DNA from: Whalleya microplaca
Taxonomy: Eukaryota > Ascomycota > Sordariomycetes > Xylariales > Xylariaceae
Length of the DNA stretch: 64,000 bases
Reading direction: 5' to 3'
Assembly: GCA_022497155.1 (NCBI GenBank)
Contig: MU385719.1
Coordinates: forward strand, 62,001-126,000
In this document: piece after piece, positions 45,397 through 59,138 of the stretch
Numbering within the stretch: position 1 is the first letter of the stretch
Layout of the letters: each line of letters begins with the position of its first letter
Position numbers and translations under genes: made by a program
Notes under the pieces: generated by a model
Told to the model about the DNA's origin: nothing
Database searches by the model: none
Seen by the model: only the letters and a program-made list of their open reading frames with translations

Positions 45397-48290
45397 TTAA
45401 GGTGTGAATTATCGACGACCACCACCCAACAGATTTGTCAGATATTATGTACCTATGGTGGTGACTGCATCAGAAGAATTCGCTAAACAGATTCAATCCC
45501 ATCCCTTTTGTGTATCTTCCGAGTCCCGCGAAATGGATACACTAATTCGAATACGTACGTCGTCGCACCGCTTTATCCCCTATCTCGGTGATTAGATGGA
45601 CCACTGTTGCGTTCAATTATGCTAGAATCTGCATCGAGAGTGTAACCTTAACGCATGCCCGGTAACAAGCTAACCAATGATTTCGAGCACTGATCACTGG
45701 TACCTCATATAGATTTGCAGATGAGCCCTGAAGCGGTGTAGCGCTGTTGAGAGTATACCAGGTTTGATAATCTATCACGGCGGGACTTTCGTTAGCGATT
45801 GTCCCCCGCCCAAAAGAGGAGTTGACTAATCACTAACAGACGCGGTATGGTTATCATGGGGTTTCTCGCTAGTGCTGACACGATAAGATGGGATATTTGT
45901 CAAAAAAAGCTGGATAGGTAGTACCCACGCCGTTGGTAACCGTTCTAGAGTACATATTGCGGCAACATCCACCCGGGTTTAACTCGATTTGTAGAATATC
46001 AAGCGCTGGACGGATAGATCTGTGGTGATAGCTCAAATGCGGATCGTGCTATACGTAGTAGCGTCAAGGCTATCTGCACGCGAGATCTGCTATTCATCTG
46101 GGCACTGGGATCTCCCATGTGACTTAAATGGTCTGGGCAGCGGGCCCGCTGGGTTGGTGCACAGATCTCGGAAGGAACTTGGCCACCGGATATAATCTTA
46201 AGTACTTCGTATGGATCACTCGTGTTGACAGATGTCGCCGGCCCTAGTTCTCGTTAGATAGCCCTGATGGTGGATGGTTGAACTCATCTTCTTGTATACC
46301 TAGTATGATCTCCTAGAAGAGTTAGCACCGGCGGTAGTCCTTTGCCACGTGCCTTAGTATGCAGCCCGGCCTGTCATGATACCCTCTCCCAGCCTGCTTT
46401 GGGAGATTCTTTGCAAGCCGCGCTCAATGGGGAAGAATGAGATAAGTTGCGTATGCCCAGGGTTTCAAAGGGTCCTTGAACTAATGTGATTCATACTAGA
46501 TAAGTTAGCACCTCCAGGTGCTTGTTCAAGAAAGACCGTGCATGAAGACCCCGGGCACTGACTTGAAACAACCAACTCAATTCAGGCTTGACTGCTGGTT
46601 CATTACATAGCCAGATAGTTAAGAGATATTGGCGCTACTCTAAGAATGGTAAGATTCATCACTTGAGCAGCTCATCACACTGGCATCGCTCGATCTCTCG
46701 ATCGGAGATGCTAGCTGCCGTATGAATTGGATAATGATTTGCTTATACCAATATACTCTTCGAGCGTGACACATCACTGATCCCCAGCTCAATTGAGGGA
46801 AAGGGATCATTGCTTATCAGAGTCTGGCTAGGCGCGAGACGGGCCTAGCCTAGCTCCCTTTTGCATCGCTAGGGACTAGGCGTGACCTAGTGTCCGAGTC
46901 TGTGCACCGCCGTACACAGGAATTGGCTTGGTCTGCTTGCGGGCGCGTCCATTCGGCTGGTAACTTTGATGTCTCGTGGTGTCCGCGTAGCTTCCGTCCA
47001 CTATATCACGGGACGAAGATCGCTCCATCGGAAATCGAGGCCATAGAAGCTAGGGGGAAGCTAATCTAACGGTGAGGCTGAATCTGAGGCGGAATTTCCA
47101 CATGATGGATAGCCTCGATTGCACAAGACGAAAACTCTATTCCGAGTGATGTGATGAATGCTATTCAACCTTAACTGAAGTGAACAGTCACGTCATGATT
47201 GTCAATCCATCAACCGGTTCTGGTGAGGCGAGTGGCAATGGGTGATCGACCTTTGTTCTAGTAGACTCGCTAGCAGGAAACCCGTACGTAATATTTCATC
47301 CCAAGCCAACAATTATGTTGGTGATTACGGCCGTACTTCTCCCTTGAAGATTTTCCGAGTTTCTCCGAGTTGCTATTAACGTCCGTAAAGTCGGCACCGG
47401 GTGGCTGTCGTCATTCGGCGCGGCGGAGGGGGACGTCGGGCTATAGTTTTCGTTACTACCGAGAACCAGTGGGGGAATCTGATGCGCGCCTCGCAATTGG
47501 TGCTGACAATTGGGGGCTTTGTGCTCTACATCACGAGTGATTGGAAGGGTCGTAATCGATGTATGTCGAGGTACCGTCTTCGAGATAGGCCACTACACAT
47601 GTTAGCCTTGTGGCCGCATGCTTTGAGTTCCACGACAGTGTCGTTTGGGCTGGAACAGTATCGTAGTTTGGCAACTGATCTGCTGATATAAATATGTTCG
47701 CGACTGTGACAAGACAAATTACACTAGTCAAGATGTCGAAGGATGCTCGATAAACGAAACGTGTATACAACCATAGCGAACTCCTCTTTGCCTTGCCTCG
47801 ACTGTGAAGAAGTGCTATGTAGCTCTGATTCTTCATACAATACTACGTTCGACCGAATTAGTAGGTATTAACATTGACCAGTCCGACCCACTAGTAGCTG
47901 AAGCTGTAAGGATCTGCGTTAACCCCGTACGATATGACTAACCGACGTTACCTTGGCACTAACTATCCCTGTTGGCTTCCTTAAATCTATGAATAGTGTC
48001 AGATGCATTCCTCCATCTCAGATTAATAGAAAATATATAATAGAGTTACTTTGCTGCGATGCGAAGTATTAATCATCCTGAGGCCTGTTTCAATAACCTT
48101 GTTTGGTTTTCGGTGAGTTTCGCAAGCTTTGCAACACCAACACGCGCTCGTCTTCATGGATTAAGAGATCACTAGTAATAACATATTAGATTAAGCGTTC
48201 AATTAGATTCTTGAAAGCCAACCCCAGAATCGAAAAGCATTTCTCAATGCGGTAAGCTGGAGAGAACATGCCTAGTACTCAGTGTACATC

Positions 48291-48536
48291 CTAGGTTAGT
48301 AGCTTGCCTTTCATACCACCCTCGTTCGAGGCATGCAGTTCTGCTCTAGCCTCTTGACGACCCTCCCTCATCCTTTCTATTTGTCGTGGGGATAGAATTC
48401 TAGGTATGGTATTGGACAGCACCGCTGCAGTTCGTGACGATGATGCCACAGGCGCAGGCGCGAGACTGGGGGGGATAATGTACGATGACCTCGTTATGGG
48501 TCCCTGGCTTTGAGTAACGACACGTTTTCCTTGCAT
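48291..48536 (-). CDS. Possible small protein or exon, unknown
   Basis: An 81-codon frame from the ATG at 48536. It has a Ser/Pro/Ala-rich start and a charged, helix-like end (SPRQIERMREGRQEARAELHASNEGG). Composition is more protein-like than that of surrounding frames, but there is no motif, no splice partner and no conserved context. It could be chance or the last exon of an unrecognised gene. Confidence 0.2.
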   Translation of the reverse strand: MQGKRVVTQSQGPITRSSYIIPPSLAPAPVASSSRTAAVLSNTIPRILSPRQIERMREGRQEARAELHASNEGGMKGKLLT

Positions 48537-51500
48537 CTTTGTCTGCAAGCGTTCTGCGTCTCTACTGGTGCTATGTAACCGTATATATTAGCGCTTTCTC
48601 AAACCATATGTATCAGTGGCCCTTCAACTGCTCAGCCGGAAGCAACCTTCATCAGTCGAAGTTTGCTTGTGATTTAATGCGGGAACCGAACCACGAACGG
48701 GGCAGATCTACAAGATGGGGATGTTTCCGACATCCGAATAGACTGCCGCACCACACTTGCGATTCTTAGGAACGATGCGAGACGAGACGCATTCTCCAAC
48801 GATCATAACACGCTTGGGCTAATTAATGAAATCGTGGGGGTCGTTCCTTTTTACGTAGCGCAATTCGTTTACCCCTTTGCTTTTCTGATATCTCAACAAG
48901 TTTCTGTCGAATGTCGTTCGTCCAAGTCTCGAGAGGTGGAGAAGACCTGTAAGCGACTGCGTATGGAAGCATTGGCCCATATATTACTTTCGAACTCCAT
49001 GTGCATTGCTAGGGTTTGAATTTTCCCGTGTGATAAGATGGGAAAGTACCTTGTTAGATGGCCAATTAACATTTCAATTTTATAGACAGCATTGTTTGAT
49101 TGTTCTATCCAGGACTCGCGGTAGTTTTGCCTTGCTGTGAATAGTTTACAGCGTAGGCTCGACATGTATCCTCACACCCTCCATTACTCGAACAAGATGG
49201 TTGAGAGACGCTCACTGGTTTACTATCAACTATAAGCCGACGAATGATAGGCTTACGTACGAGTTAGTGATTACTTCAGGTAATATAGCAGTGATCTTCA
49301 ATATACTATTGCAGTTTGATTCAGTCTACAGAAAGAACTTTAAACCCCCACAACTATCAGCGATTCAGAGAAACCAGAGTCCTCTACTATGCCTATTAAG
49401 TTCACCATCGCACAAATACCGATGGCGGGATCACAACTTAGCTCCCGCTTCCCTGCAAACGATGGAACCATACTACGTGAATGCCGGCGATATATCTGTC
49501 ACACTGAAGTATCCCTGCCGAATGGGATGCTCGTTCTATTTTCCCGACCACCTCGAGAACAATAGCACGAGGTAAGGGATGTCTCGACCTAGTTCTGACA
49601 CAGTTGCACAGGGCCCCAATGAAGTTCGCGCTTCACACATTATCAAGAGCAAATGAGGAGTCCTGACCTACCGCACCGTATCATGTCGGGCCGAGTCTTC
49701 TCTGAAACTCGATCGGGCATCAATTTAGCTAGCGTGTAGTAGTTTTATCTAAGACGAAAGCTGATATCAGCCATCATTCGTACGTATAGACTTTGGTGAC
49801 ACAACAGCAACCCCAGACTACTGGAAGAGGCTGATGCGCGGGCTGAGGCGTTCGGGCTTGGGCGGGATTCACCTCTTGCGTGACTTGAAAAGGTTAAATG
49901 AAGCCACTATAGCCTGGGTGCCATCTGTGGTCGAGTAGCAATTGCAGCTGATGATGTATGCGGATGCAGGTCTGTAAATAAACTTTCAACTTCGAGAATG
50001 CAAGACAGTGACAGTGGAAGCGCCATTGCTAGGGGCGGGCGATTCATCCGCCAACCCCGATCAAATCAGCTTCTCTTTACCTTCCCAGCCCGCCGTCTCG
50101 ACTCTCTCAATAATTTTCACCTATCCCAATCTCTGGCAACGGCTAGAATTCCGCCCATCATACAGTGTACTGATCCACGGATGAACTAGATATCTCAATA
50201 ATACGTCTCGTAAAGCTGTCGCTGGTGACTCAATCTATAAACAATTGCCTTCAATTATAAGCGACGTGGTCGCTGCCCGTCTACCCAAAGAAGCATCTAG
50301 GACATAACCAAATTTCTTGCGCTTTTCAAGATAGTTATTGTATAGAACCATTAGTGAAATGAGTATCCCGTTGAGTCAAGCAATTTATTGCTATCACCGA
50401 CGTAAAGCGAGCCCATCGTTGGAGGCCATGCAAAATAAGTGCAGTCGATGAATGATAGGATATTTTATGCCGTCTCACTGCTTGTTTTGAGCATATCGCC
50501 ATTGCAAGCCTAAAATGCTTCCGGCCCGACAAATCTCATGCACGACTGCGTATTTGCTTGTAGTGTCGTCACCGGCCCAGAGAGAACCCACGACGGCCAT
50601 TGAACTCTTCTTGGCTTTTGCATTTCCGTCATAGCGCCGTTGTGGGTTCTAACTAGACAAGTAGATAAGCTACTATGGGTTTTCCCGGTCCGTTGAGGAG
50701 AGATCCAAACTTCAAGTCCGTCCAATTCGCCTTGCGATATGGCGGAATGGTCCCGAATTCGGTCTAACGTCCGTTTCTCTCTCTATTCATTGTCACGTAC
50801 TCTATGATGTGCGATGGACCCTTTTACTGCCCGACCCGTCTCCGTCAAGCTTGAGCCCTGTTATATGTGCACAGGTCGCTAGAATTCCTTGTCTTTCATT
50901 GCCTACCCCGTGAAATTCAACGAGCTTCAACAACACAGTGTTAAGCTTGACTATAATTGCAAGCAGAGGTGCTTGAATGACGCCTTGCTGATTTCGTAAT
51001 AAACAACCGAAGAATCTGATGGATCACGTAGAGGCTCATGTCTACATAAGTTCAGCAGCTAGTGGGAATACATTACCTCTGAAGCTACTAAACACATCGT
51101 TCAGCGTATCAAGTACCATCTACTCTCTCATAAGGTCCGCTAATCTGCATGGTGTACTATTCAATACGCTAAGGCCACATAGTGGTGGATGAATCTACGG
51201 GGGCTTGCGATGCACGACTGGGGTTCGAGAGGCGCCAAGCACTAACCCCATCCTACCTGCATCCACATCGCAATGTTCATCGCCATTGTCCTCTGCGTGC
51301 CCGTAGGAAGTGTCCCTCTCGCTGTCTGGCTTCCAGCAGTATAGCGTTATTGGGACTGCTGACTGTCGCGCGGGTTGTGATACGCAAGACACATGCGCGA
51401 AGCACCAAGATATGCCTGTCGGGCTAATGCCCATCGTCGTTCATGGCAGTACGACCCCTAAAGCAGTATAGCTACGCTCCAGTCTCACGCTTCATGGCCC

Positions 51501-52139
51501 ACGACCTCATCTCATGCTCCCAAGGTGCACAAGGGCCCGGAATGGGGGTGGAGCACACTTCACTATGTCTTCGGGCCTTCGCCGTCTATCCACCCAACCC
51601 TGCTTTACATAGTCCTACCCCTACTCCTACGTACTACGGTACAGTCGCTGATGTGCATCTCCCGCCCACATATCTCTGTTTTCCGCCAGCTGCCCCACGG
51701 CATCACATCGATGGTCCAAATAAGACCTACACTCCACCTGCGCTGCCCAAGTACAACCCCTCCATCTGTGTTTTCTCGTTCCTACAAACGTGATGATCAT
51801 TGTTGCATCTTCTTCAGACACCGAGTTGTCTTGATTGCTCTCACATTTACCTTTTGCCGACGACTGCAGCAGAGAGTCGTTTGTGGAGGCCAATCAGTGG
51901 TGTTATCCAGTTGCGACCAGCGCGACACCCTCTCCATACTTGCTGCATGGTTTTCCTAAGGGATGGACCTATGACAGTACACAAGGAGATCTGATCTTCA
52001 GTGGTATCGCCACTTGGACTCTGTTTTTGTTTTATTTTATTTCATCCTTTGTCAACTGCGAGCTTTGGTTTTCGTTCACAAATACGGGGTTTTCTCCTAA
52101 TCAGGTCCATCGTGGGAATGATATTGTTGCCTACGAACT

Positions 52140-54314
52140 ATGGACTGCCCACTACCCCTTGTAGCGGAAGATGGAGACCTTCCATGGTCAGATAGTCGTA
52201 GCATGGCCTCCGAGGGAAACTCTTCCATCGCTATGCCTACATCTCCGCTATGGGCAAATCCCATTCCGACTACTCGGATGGAGAGAGGCCAGCTGTCTCC
52301 TATCAGTACCGAGATCGAAATCTCTGCAGTGGCTGTCTCTGCATCTGCCGTCCCGACCATGGTTCATTCCGCTACATCGTCGAGTGCAGATTCTTGGAGC
52401 ACTAGCTACAGCGAGAGTGCCGAAGCGGGTGAAGATGTCGAACATGATGTGCTCTGGCAGAGAGACTCCGACGATGTGTTGACGATACCTAAATTGGAAC
52501 CCCTCGAGGATGATGATTTCGACATGGGTGATCTTAAGGAGGCTCCTCGTACACCAGTACCCGAATCGAAGGCTGCGACCCCGTCACAGATGAAGATAAA
52601 GAGACCGAGAGGACGACCGCGGAAACACCCACTCACGCCCCAGGTGACATCGAATAAGGTCGCCAAAGGACGCTCTAAGACTGGCTGCATCACATGCCGC
52701 AAGAGGAAAAAGAAGTGCGATGAGGCGAAACCACGGTGTAAGTAGCGACCCAATTTGCCATTACAGTTACATCTGACTCCCGTAGGTTTGAATTGTGAGA
52801 AGAACGCTGTCGTTTGCGAAGGATATCACGAGAAGACAATATGGAAAAGCGGAAGGGAGAAGGCCGAAGAAGGTATTCGCAACCAATTTGGCTTGAATTT
52901 ACACTGTCTGACACTCGACGCAGAACGGCAAAAGCGGCACAGTCTGCCGCATATCACCCTTCAGCCAATCTTTCAAGGAGTTGAGACGCCTGAAGACATG
53001 GTCTTTCTGAACCATTACATCAGTCATCTAAGTGGCGTGCTCACTGTCGAAGGGCAACACAAGAATGCTTTCAAGGATATGCTGCTTCATATGGCAGTAG
53101 AACACCGAGGTCTCATGCATTCTATCCTCTCACTAGCCAGCAGACATATCGACTACGACACACCATATGGCATCAAGATTCTTACATCTAATCCCAAGAT
53201 CAGCCTAACTTCACTACTGAACAGATCGCAATTCCACCACAACGCGGCCATGGAAAAGCTTTGCGAGCCGGTGGGCAGCGAGAACGGCCCAAAGAACAAC
53301 ACAAATCTATCTCCCCGCTATGGGCAGATGTTATGTCTTCTGCTCCAGACGCTTGCAGAGGGTAATGCCAATGGGGAACATCGGCTTCACCTCCAGGCAT
53401 ATAAGAACCTTATCCAAGAGAACCCACCTCCAGACAAGGCGTTCTTGATATTCATTACTGAATTCTTCCAGTTTCGCGTCTTCGCAGACGAACTGATACG
53501 TTATCCTGACATGCAGACTCCGCGTTTAGCCACTCATGATTGGGAACCTTGGCTAGCTATCCGGCCAGCACGTTTGATCGGCATTGCCGATGGCTTATTC
53601 CATTATCTTGCACAAATCACAACTATCCGCAACACTATCAGAGCCAATATGTCCGCTGGGGTCGACCCTGTGGTTGATTATACTTCTCTATACCGAGCAG
53701 CCGAGATTGATTCCGCTATCCGGGAGTGGACTCCGCACTGGCCCCCAGGGGATAGTCGTGATCGCGTGGGCCTCTTGTACAAGCAGATGATGTGGGTATA
53801 TTTGTTCAGGACAATCTATCCACCATCACTATCCTCTCCACCTCTTCAGCTCAGCAATCCGTCGGCAAATATTCTCCCATTATCTCCAACGTCGCAACCT
53901 CATTCAGCCCGTACGCCACCCTCCTCTGAGCGACCGACAAGCAGCCATACGACACCGCCCCGCGCCGAATCGCCTCCGCCAATCCGATACCCACCTCATC
54001 ATGATAACCGAATAACCATTGCTGTGGATGAGTCGTTGGCAATATTGGACTCATTCAAACCTAGTGACCCTGTCCAAACCCTACTGCTTATCCCTTGCCT
54101 CGTCATCGGCTGCGCAAGCTTTGCTCCTGCTCAAAGGCAGAGAGTGCGAATCTCACTACGAACGGTCCGTGGTTACACCGGACTCCGTAGCTGCGATCGA
54201 GTCGGCGAAGTGCTTGAGGAAGTCTGGCGGCTGATGGATCGAGGCGATTGGGCTCGTGTCTGGGATTGGCAAGGTGTTGCGAGAAGCATGAACCTTGACT
54301 TCTCTTGCACATAA
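52140..54314 (+). CDS. Zn2Cys6 transcription factor with AT-hook
   Basis: Exons 52140-52737 and 52786-54314 give 708 aa. The 48-nt intron (GTAAGT...CGTAG) splits the fourth cysteine codon of the zinc cluster. Joining gives GCITCRKRKKKCDEAKPRC followed by LNCEKNAVVC, a canonical CX2CX6CX6CX2CX6C. Just before it, KRPRGRPRKHP is an AT-hook minor-groove binding motif. The N terminus is acidic and Ser-rich, a likely activation region. The long C-terminal part (DMVFLNHYISHLSGVLTVEGQHKNAFKDMLLHMAVEHRGLMHSILSLASRHIDY and onward, quoted here only by its ends DMVFLNHY and SRHIDY) fits the fungal_trans_2 regulatory region. A Pro/Ser-rich insertion lies near residues 560-620. A second in-frame Met lies at 52203. 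Targets are unknown; its 5' side is a gene desert. Confidence 0.87.
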
Positions 54315-55440
54315 AACACCGTGTTGCTCGCGCCTGAGTGGTGTAGGGGAAGTCTTGGTTGTCTTGCTAAGGCACTACTTAAACACCGCTCATGGAGGCT
54401 CCTTATTCCTCATCTCGGTTTGCATCACTCGTTATATTTGGTTCTTGTTTTTCTTTTATACCCATGCTTTACACTATACCTCAAACAATCCCAAATCGAA
54501 TGCCTTTTGCGACGGCGGCGGCCATCAAGGCAATCAGCCGTGAATTATGCAAGACGAGCTTGATGGACTCTACTGGCGTCAACGGAATGGGTCATATTCT
54601 CAGGCTTCTAGGCCATTTATATGCATCATCATCATCCGCGCGATTTGAACTGGCGGCTCCCAAAATGGATCGGTGGGCGATGCGGGCATTGGCGTTTTTC
54701 TTTTTATTAGGTTGGGTGGGTTAGGGGTGTTCGGTGGTTTTAACAGGGCTAATGGCGGTTGGACAATGGAACCCTTATGTGTTCTATCGGTAACCCGAAG
54801 TGACTTTCGGTTGGCGTTTTTCCTGCATTTTCCCATACACTACCTATCATCTGGCATCGTCACCGCATACGTTATCTATATTGTGACAAAGTATTTCACT
54901 CACCGTTCTCTCGCTGCAAAGAACAGCATGAATATATTGCTAGCAGGGATTTCCTGCTCTCCTCTTTTGCAATGTCATATGCTCTATATACTGTGAAGGT
55001 GTATGCGATGTGACGATAAATTATTGATACCGTTATGCTTTTCCAACAGAAAGTAAAATTGCATCGGTATAAGGGGCCAAGTATAAAGAATAACGAGAGT
55101 AGCATCACAGAGCCATTACAACGTTTATTTACTGATTTTCAGTTCCAAAAACTCTGGTTTTACAGCTCGCCTAACCAAGGAACCACGGTGAAGGACATGA
55201 TCAACGAGCCAGACAATGAAGTGAATATCATAAGGATGCCCTTTTAAAGTTCCTTTCTTTCCGAGATCGTAAGTAATTTCTAGAATTGGCTGTAGCCTTG
55301 AGGTCTTATCATGCCCAAGGCTTCCATTATGTTCGGTAGACGCTGTAACTATACTTACTCAAGCCCATTTGTTCGATTCATCTATTTAGCGAAACTCCAC
55401 GCAAAACTCTCTGAAGACTAACGTGCAAACACAAGACGAT
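54315..55440. other. Intergenic spacer
   Basis: 3' flank of the AT-hook regulator and promoter of the next gene. No supportable gene; the open frames here lack motifs. Confidence 0.55.
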
Positions 55441-56253
55441 ATGGCCACAGCTCCCCAGTTTCGATACTTTCTTCAATTACCCACCGAACTTCAGCTCATT
55501 ATCTGGGGCTTCTATGATAGCCAACCGCCTATTCGTCACTGCTTCTCCTTGAACGCTCATCACAAACGCGTCTATGCTGCCTTCGACGAAAGTTGCCAGC
55601 AGGTCATTAGGAGATTAGGACAACGAGGCGACTGGAGTGCTGCTCCTCATGATAAAATGATTAGACTCACGGGTGTAGTGCTCGTAGAGACTCACCCTCA
55701 GCGAATAAATACCATTTGGGATAAGTTCTGCAGCACGAAGCGTCTCACAGCTCCATCCCCATTCGTGTTCGTCAATTTCGAGCGTGATATCTTTTACTTC
55801 AACCAATGTTCCTACATATCTCCTTATAGTGGCAGTCACGAGTGGTTCCGGTTTCTCCATAACCCAATCGACAGTCTATTCCCGGCTGGCGACGAGCACT
55901 GGATCTTCAGCGTGCAAAAGCTCGCACTCCGTATGGATTGCCTCAGACCCGGAAACAAATTAAAACCATGGGACTTGGAAACTCTTTCACGGATGGCATC
56001 CCTCAAAACAGTGCTGCTTGTCGTTCCCCAACAACATCTGATGGCTTGGGCTTCTGACCCATCTGGCCTCAATGTGGCAATCGGCCAAATCAAAGACAAG
56101 AAAATGTTCGTACCCATGAATGATCTCCTACCAAATATGCAACCCCAGGTGGCAAAGTCCATCAAGGTGGTAGAGGAAGCTGTGATTAGTGCCCTGGGAG
56201 ACCATGTTGGCCACATTGACGTTCAGATTGTGGTGGATCCAATTGACCCCTGA
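55441..56253 (+). CDS. 2EXR-like domain protein
   Basis: An intronless frame of 270 aa. The first ATG is at 55441; the frame is open 18 nt further up, but only from a GTG. It opens with FRYFLQLPTELQLIIWGFY, the F-box-like segment of fungal 2EXR proteins. FVFVNFERDIFYF follows near the middle, then a long region with FSVQKLALRMDCL and LKTVLLVVPQQ repeat-like strands typical of these families. No membrane segment or signal peptide is seen. Function is unknown, as for the other 2EXR protein in the window (12983-14410), to which similarity beyond the opening motif is slight. Confidence 0.72.
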   Translation: MATAPQFRYFLQLPTELQLIIWGFYDSQPPIRHCFSLNAHHKRVYAAFDESCQQVIRRLGQRGDWSAAPHDKMIRLTGVVLVETHPQRINTIWDKFCSTKRLTAPSPFVFVNFERDIFYFNQCSYISPYSGSHEWFRFLHNPIDSLFPAGDEHWIFSVQKLALRMDCLRPGNKLKPWDLETLSRMASLKTVLLVVPQQHLMAWASDPSGLNVAIGQIKDKKMFVPMNDLLPNMQPQVAKSIKVVEEAVISALGDHVGHIDVQIVVDPIDP

Positions 56254-59138
56254 CTCCGCGCAATGAACGAGGATACAATGTGTGGGAAGGTGTTGGGATT
56301 GGGAATGAGGGGACGGGATCCACGGATATCGAACAACCTCCCGAATAAGCTGTGAAGGTTAATACATGGGACACACCTCGTTGTTGCGATACACCTCTGA
56401 CGTGTACACTATATCTACGAGAACACCTTGCTAGACTTGGACATAATAGAGAAATCAATTTTCCGAGTGCCTCGTTGATGTTAACGCGCCCCATTCGAGA
56501 AACGCATAGCCTTTCCACTTTTCTCATTTACTTGAGAGTCGCGATTGGTCTCCAACATGCTATGTTCTTAGCCAAATCCTACTAGGACAGCATAACGTAG
56601 GTAGCATTCCTGCAGCATCGCTCACAATAAACTCTGTCTGCATCATTGCCCAACGACCCAAATAGGAATCTTTGGTGTCCTTCCATCCTAAGTGATTGTT
56701 GCAATTACACCGTTGGATTAGGGATATGATACGTAATCGACCGCTATGCCGGATACCCGAGACTGGCCGGCGTGACGACAGACTTCTCGGCCACGCATTC
56801 TGATTAGCGGCCCCTGGTGACCCTCGTCATCGCATCCAGTCCTCCAGATAGCGTGTCTGCCCAAGTTCCAGACCTCAGTTGGGCCGGGGACTTGGTAAAG
56901 CCATGGTACAGGACGCAATGATTGCCGCCCTCGTACAGCAGTAGATCCAAAGCTTGTCAGCAAAATATATGCAGTGCGGAAAGATAAGGCAAGGTCGCAG
57001 ATACTTGACGATGCTAGAATGACCCCTCTTGTAAGCCATAAAAATACGACATCGAAGGTTCCATGTTTCCATCGGCCTCAATTCCGATGCAAGTTAGGCA
57101 AGACTGAATGGAGTCTGCGTTTCTTGGACGGTTCTTCATCCTAACGACATCTACGTCGCGGAGACCAATCATTTCGGTCGCGAATGAAGGAGCTGCTGTA
57201 GCAGCAAACGAGAATCATGTTCGGCGTCCGCTTGAATACTTTGCGACATCAGGCTCGAGAGCTATTGTCAAGCTCACTTCCACTTTCCTAGAAGCATGAC
57301 ATTCACATTCCCGCCATTGACTGCAGAATCTGTCGTCATGGCCTACTTTTTTACCCGCTCTGGAGCCATGGCCCTGGGTCAGATTGCTCTCCTCTCAGAT
57401 CTTGGCGATCGACTTTTCATGCCACGCCATGGGCCTAGGCTCCAGTACACAACAGCGCTTTCATGATGAGCGGAGGCGACGTCGTTATCAGCAGTAGATA
57501 TGCATGCCTCGTACTGCTAGATAGTTGCAGCGCGTGAAGTCGACACTCATGAGCCTAGAGCAGAGAACAGTTTGCGGATCAGTTTGCGGATTTAGTGTGA
57601 GCCCGATACTTCTCTCAAGGGTTCTTGACTGATGAATACGACAGAGCAGGATGACCTCAGTAATCGCTGATTCGTTAAATGGTCGCGTGGCCAAATCCAG
57701 GCACTAGGCGGCGCCTGCATCACAAAGATGAGAGAATAGTCTGGAGTAAGCAAAGCAAAAAGAAATGTACGAAGACTATTGACAGCCTAGTTTTCATAGT
57801 GTCCGATGCATTTCGCAAACGGAAGTCCACGCAGAGACCTTATTGACATATTTGAATTCGACTCGAAGCAGTAATTTCCTGCTTGCAATGCCGAACCGGG
57901 TAAAACGGCTAGCATTCTGATGTTCTCAGTTGGGGATATAATGCGACGATACTTGAAGAATTGATACATACTCATCGGCTTGTCGTCCGAGTATACACGT
58001 ACATCGCATGAGGGAGGTTATGATCTCTGGTAGACAGCTCCGTGCACAAACAGCTGTTTATGCAACAATTGAAGGAATTGACAGCTGCGATGAGGCTTGC
58101 CAATGATCAGCCAGAGGACCCCGGCACCGTCAGCCCCCTTTTTCATTACAGGAGGGTCCACTCCCATGACAAGAATAGGAAACGAACGACTTCGACTCCT
58201 GAGCGCCACAGAACGACCGAATTGTCATCTTCTGGGAGCCGTTGACACTAAAATGCGACCAAATTACAGGTTACAGCAAAACAATGTTTATCATATGAGG
58301 TTTGAGGCTGTCCATGGGCGGCCGGTAGTAGTTTTCGAGTGAACTAGCACAACATCTTATTAATGCATGATGGCTTACAGTATCACGCAACTCCACTTGG
58401 CTGAGAAGATCACTCTTTTGTATGAAATTTGTCCCTACACGTAATCGTCCCTGGCCGGTGCATGTCTTTCATTCTGATGTAATAATGTTTTTTTGTGGCT
58501 CGACCGACAAGGAACCGGGCTAGCGCCATTAAATGGCTGCTTATCACTACTCGAAATTAAAAACAAATATCCCACGATAATGATGTGAAAAGCGCAAGGC
58601 GCAAACCACAAACCACGAAGTTGGAGTTGAGGTCTGAGTGACTTGATATTATATCGTTCGATGCTCTAGGGAAGCGGAAACTTTTCAACTTTAAACATTT
58701 CCTGGACTGGGTGTTGGAGGTCATGGTAAGGTTGTTACTAAGCCTTAACAGGGGTCCAACAGGGTCTCGGTAGTCCACCCAGATTCGGCAGGAGACAGGT
58801 CTGCTGAGGTGACGGCGCGACACTAGAAGGGGTAATCTTAAGGTATGGAGATAATACGAGATGAGCAACCACGCAAATCCGTATAGTCGACTAACTAGTC
58901 CCATACCGCCCTTTTGCAAATAAACATAATTCTCCGCTTATCCGTAACAGCTGAATTAATCGATGATCTATAAAACAATCCCAAGTGCCGCAATGGGACT
59001 CGAAGATCGTGCTGACCTTTCCTCAGCCCCCTTGGCCCTTAGTCGCTCCTTAGTCACTCGCTAACTACTGTTCAGTCACTCATTAATTCCCATCATTGTA
59101 TATAATATTTGGATATATTAGATTCTGGATTGTAAATC
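56254..59138. other. 2.9-kb spacer
   Basis: No gene recognised. Moderately AT-rich, with short motif-free frames on both strands. The last 150 bp before the tyrosinase contain repeated TAGTCACTC/AGTCGCTC-like words (59040-59090) that could be regulatory. Confidence 0.55.

Larger units (their letters stand above)
43264..52139. other. 8.9-kb gene desert
   Basis: No supportable gene apart from one weak candidate (48291-48536 minus). It includes a 29-nt T run (44286-44314), a tRNA-like A box with an inverted repeat (45258-45396) and a CT-rich stretch close to the next regulator gene. Many small frames overlap on both strands without motifs. No long terminal repeats or transposase fragments were recognised. 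Confidence 0.5.

Noticed and set aside
49201..49575. 124-aa plus-strand frame
   Set aside because: Starts at a non-ATG codon, no recognisable domain, no splice partner or conserved context.
51443..51994. Stacked frames of 64-144 aa before the AT-hook regulator
   Set aside because: CT-rich promoter-like sequence open in several frames at once, no motif.
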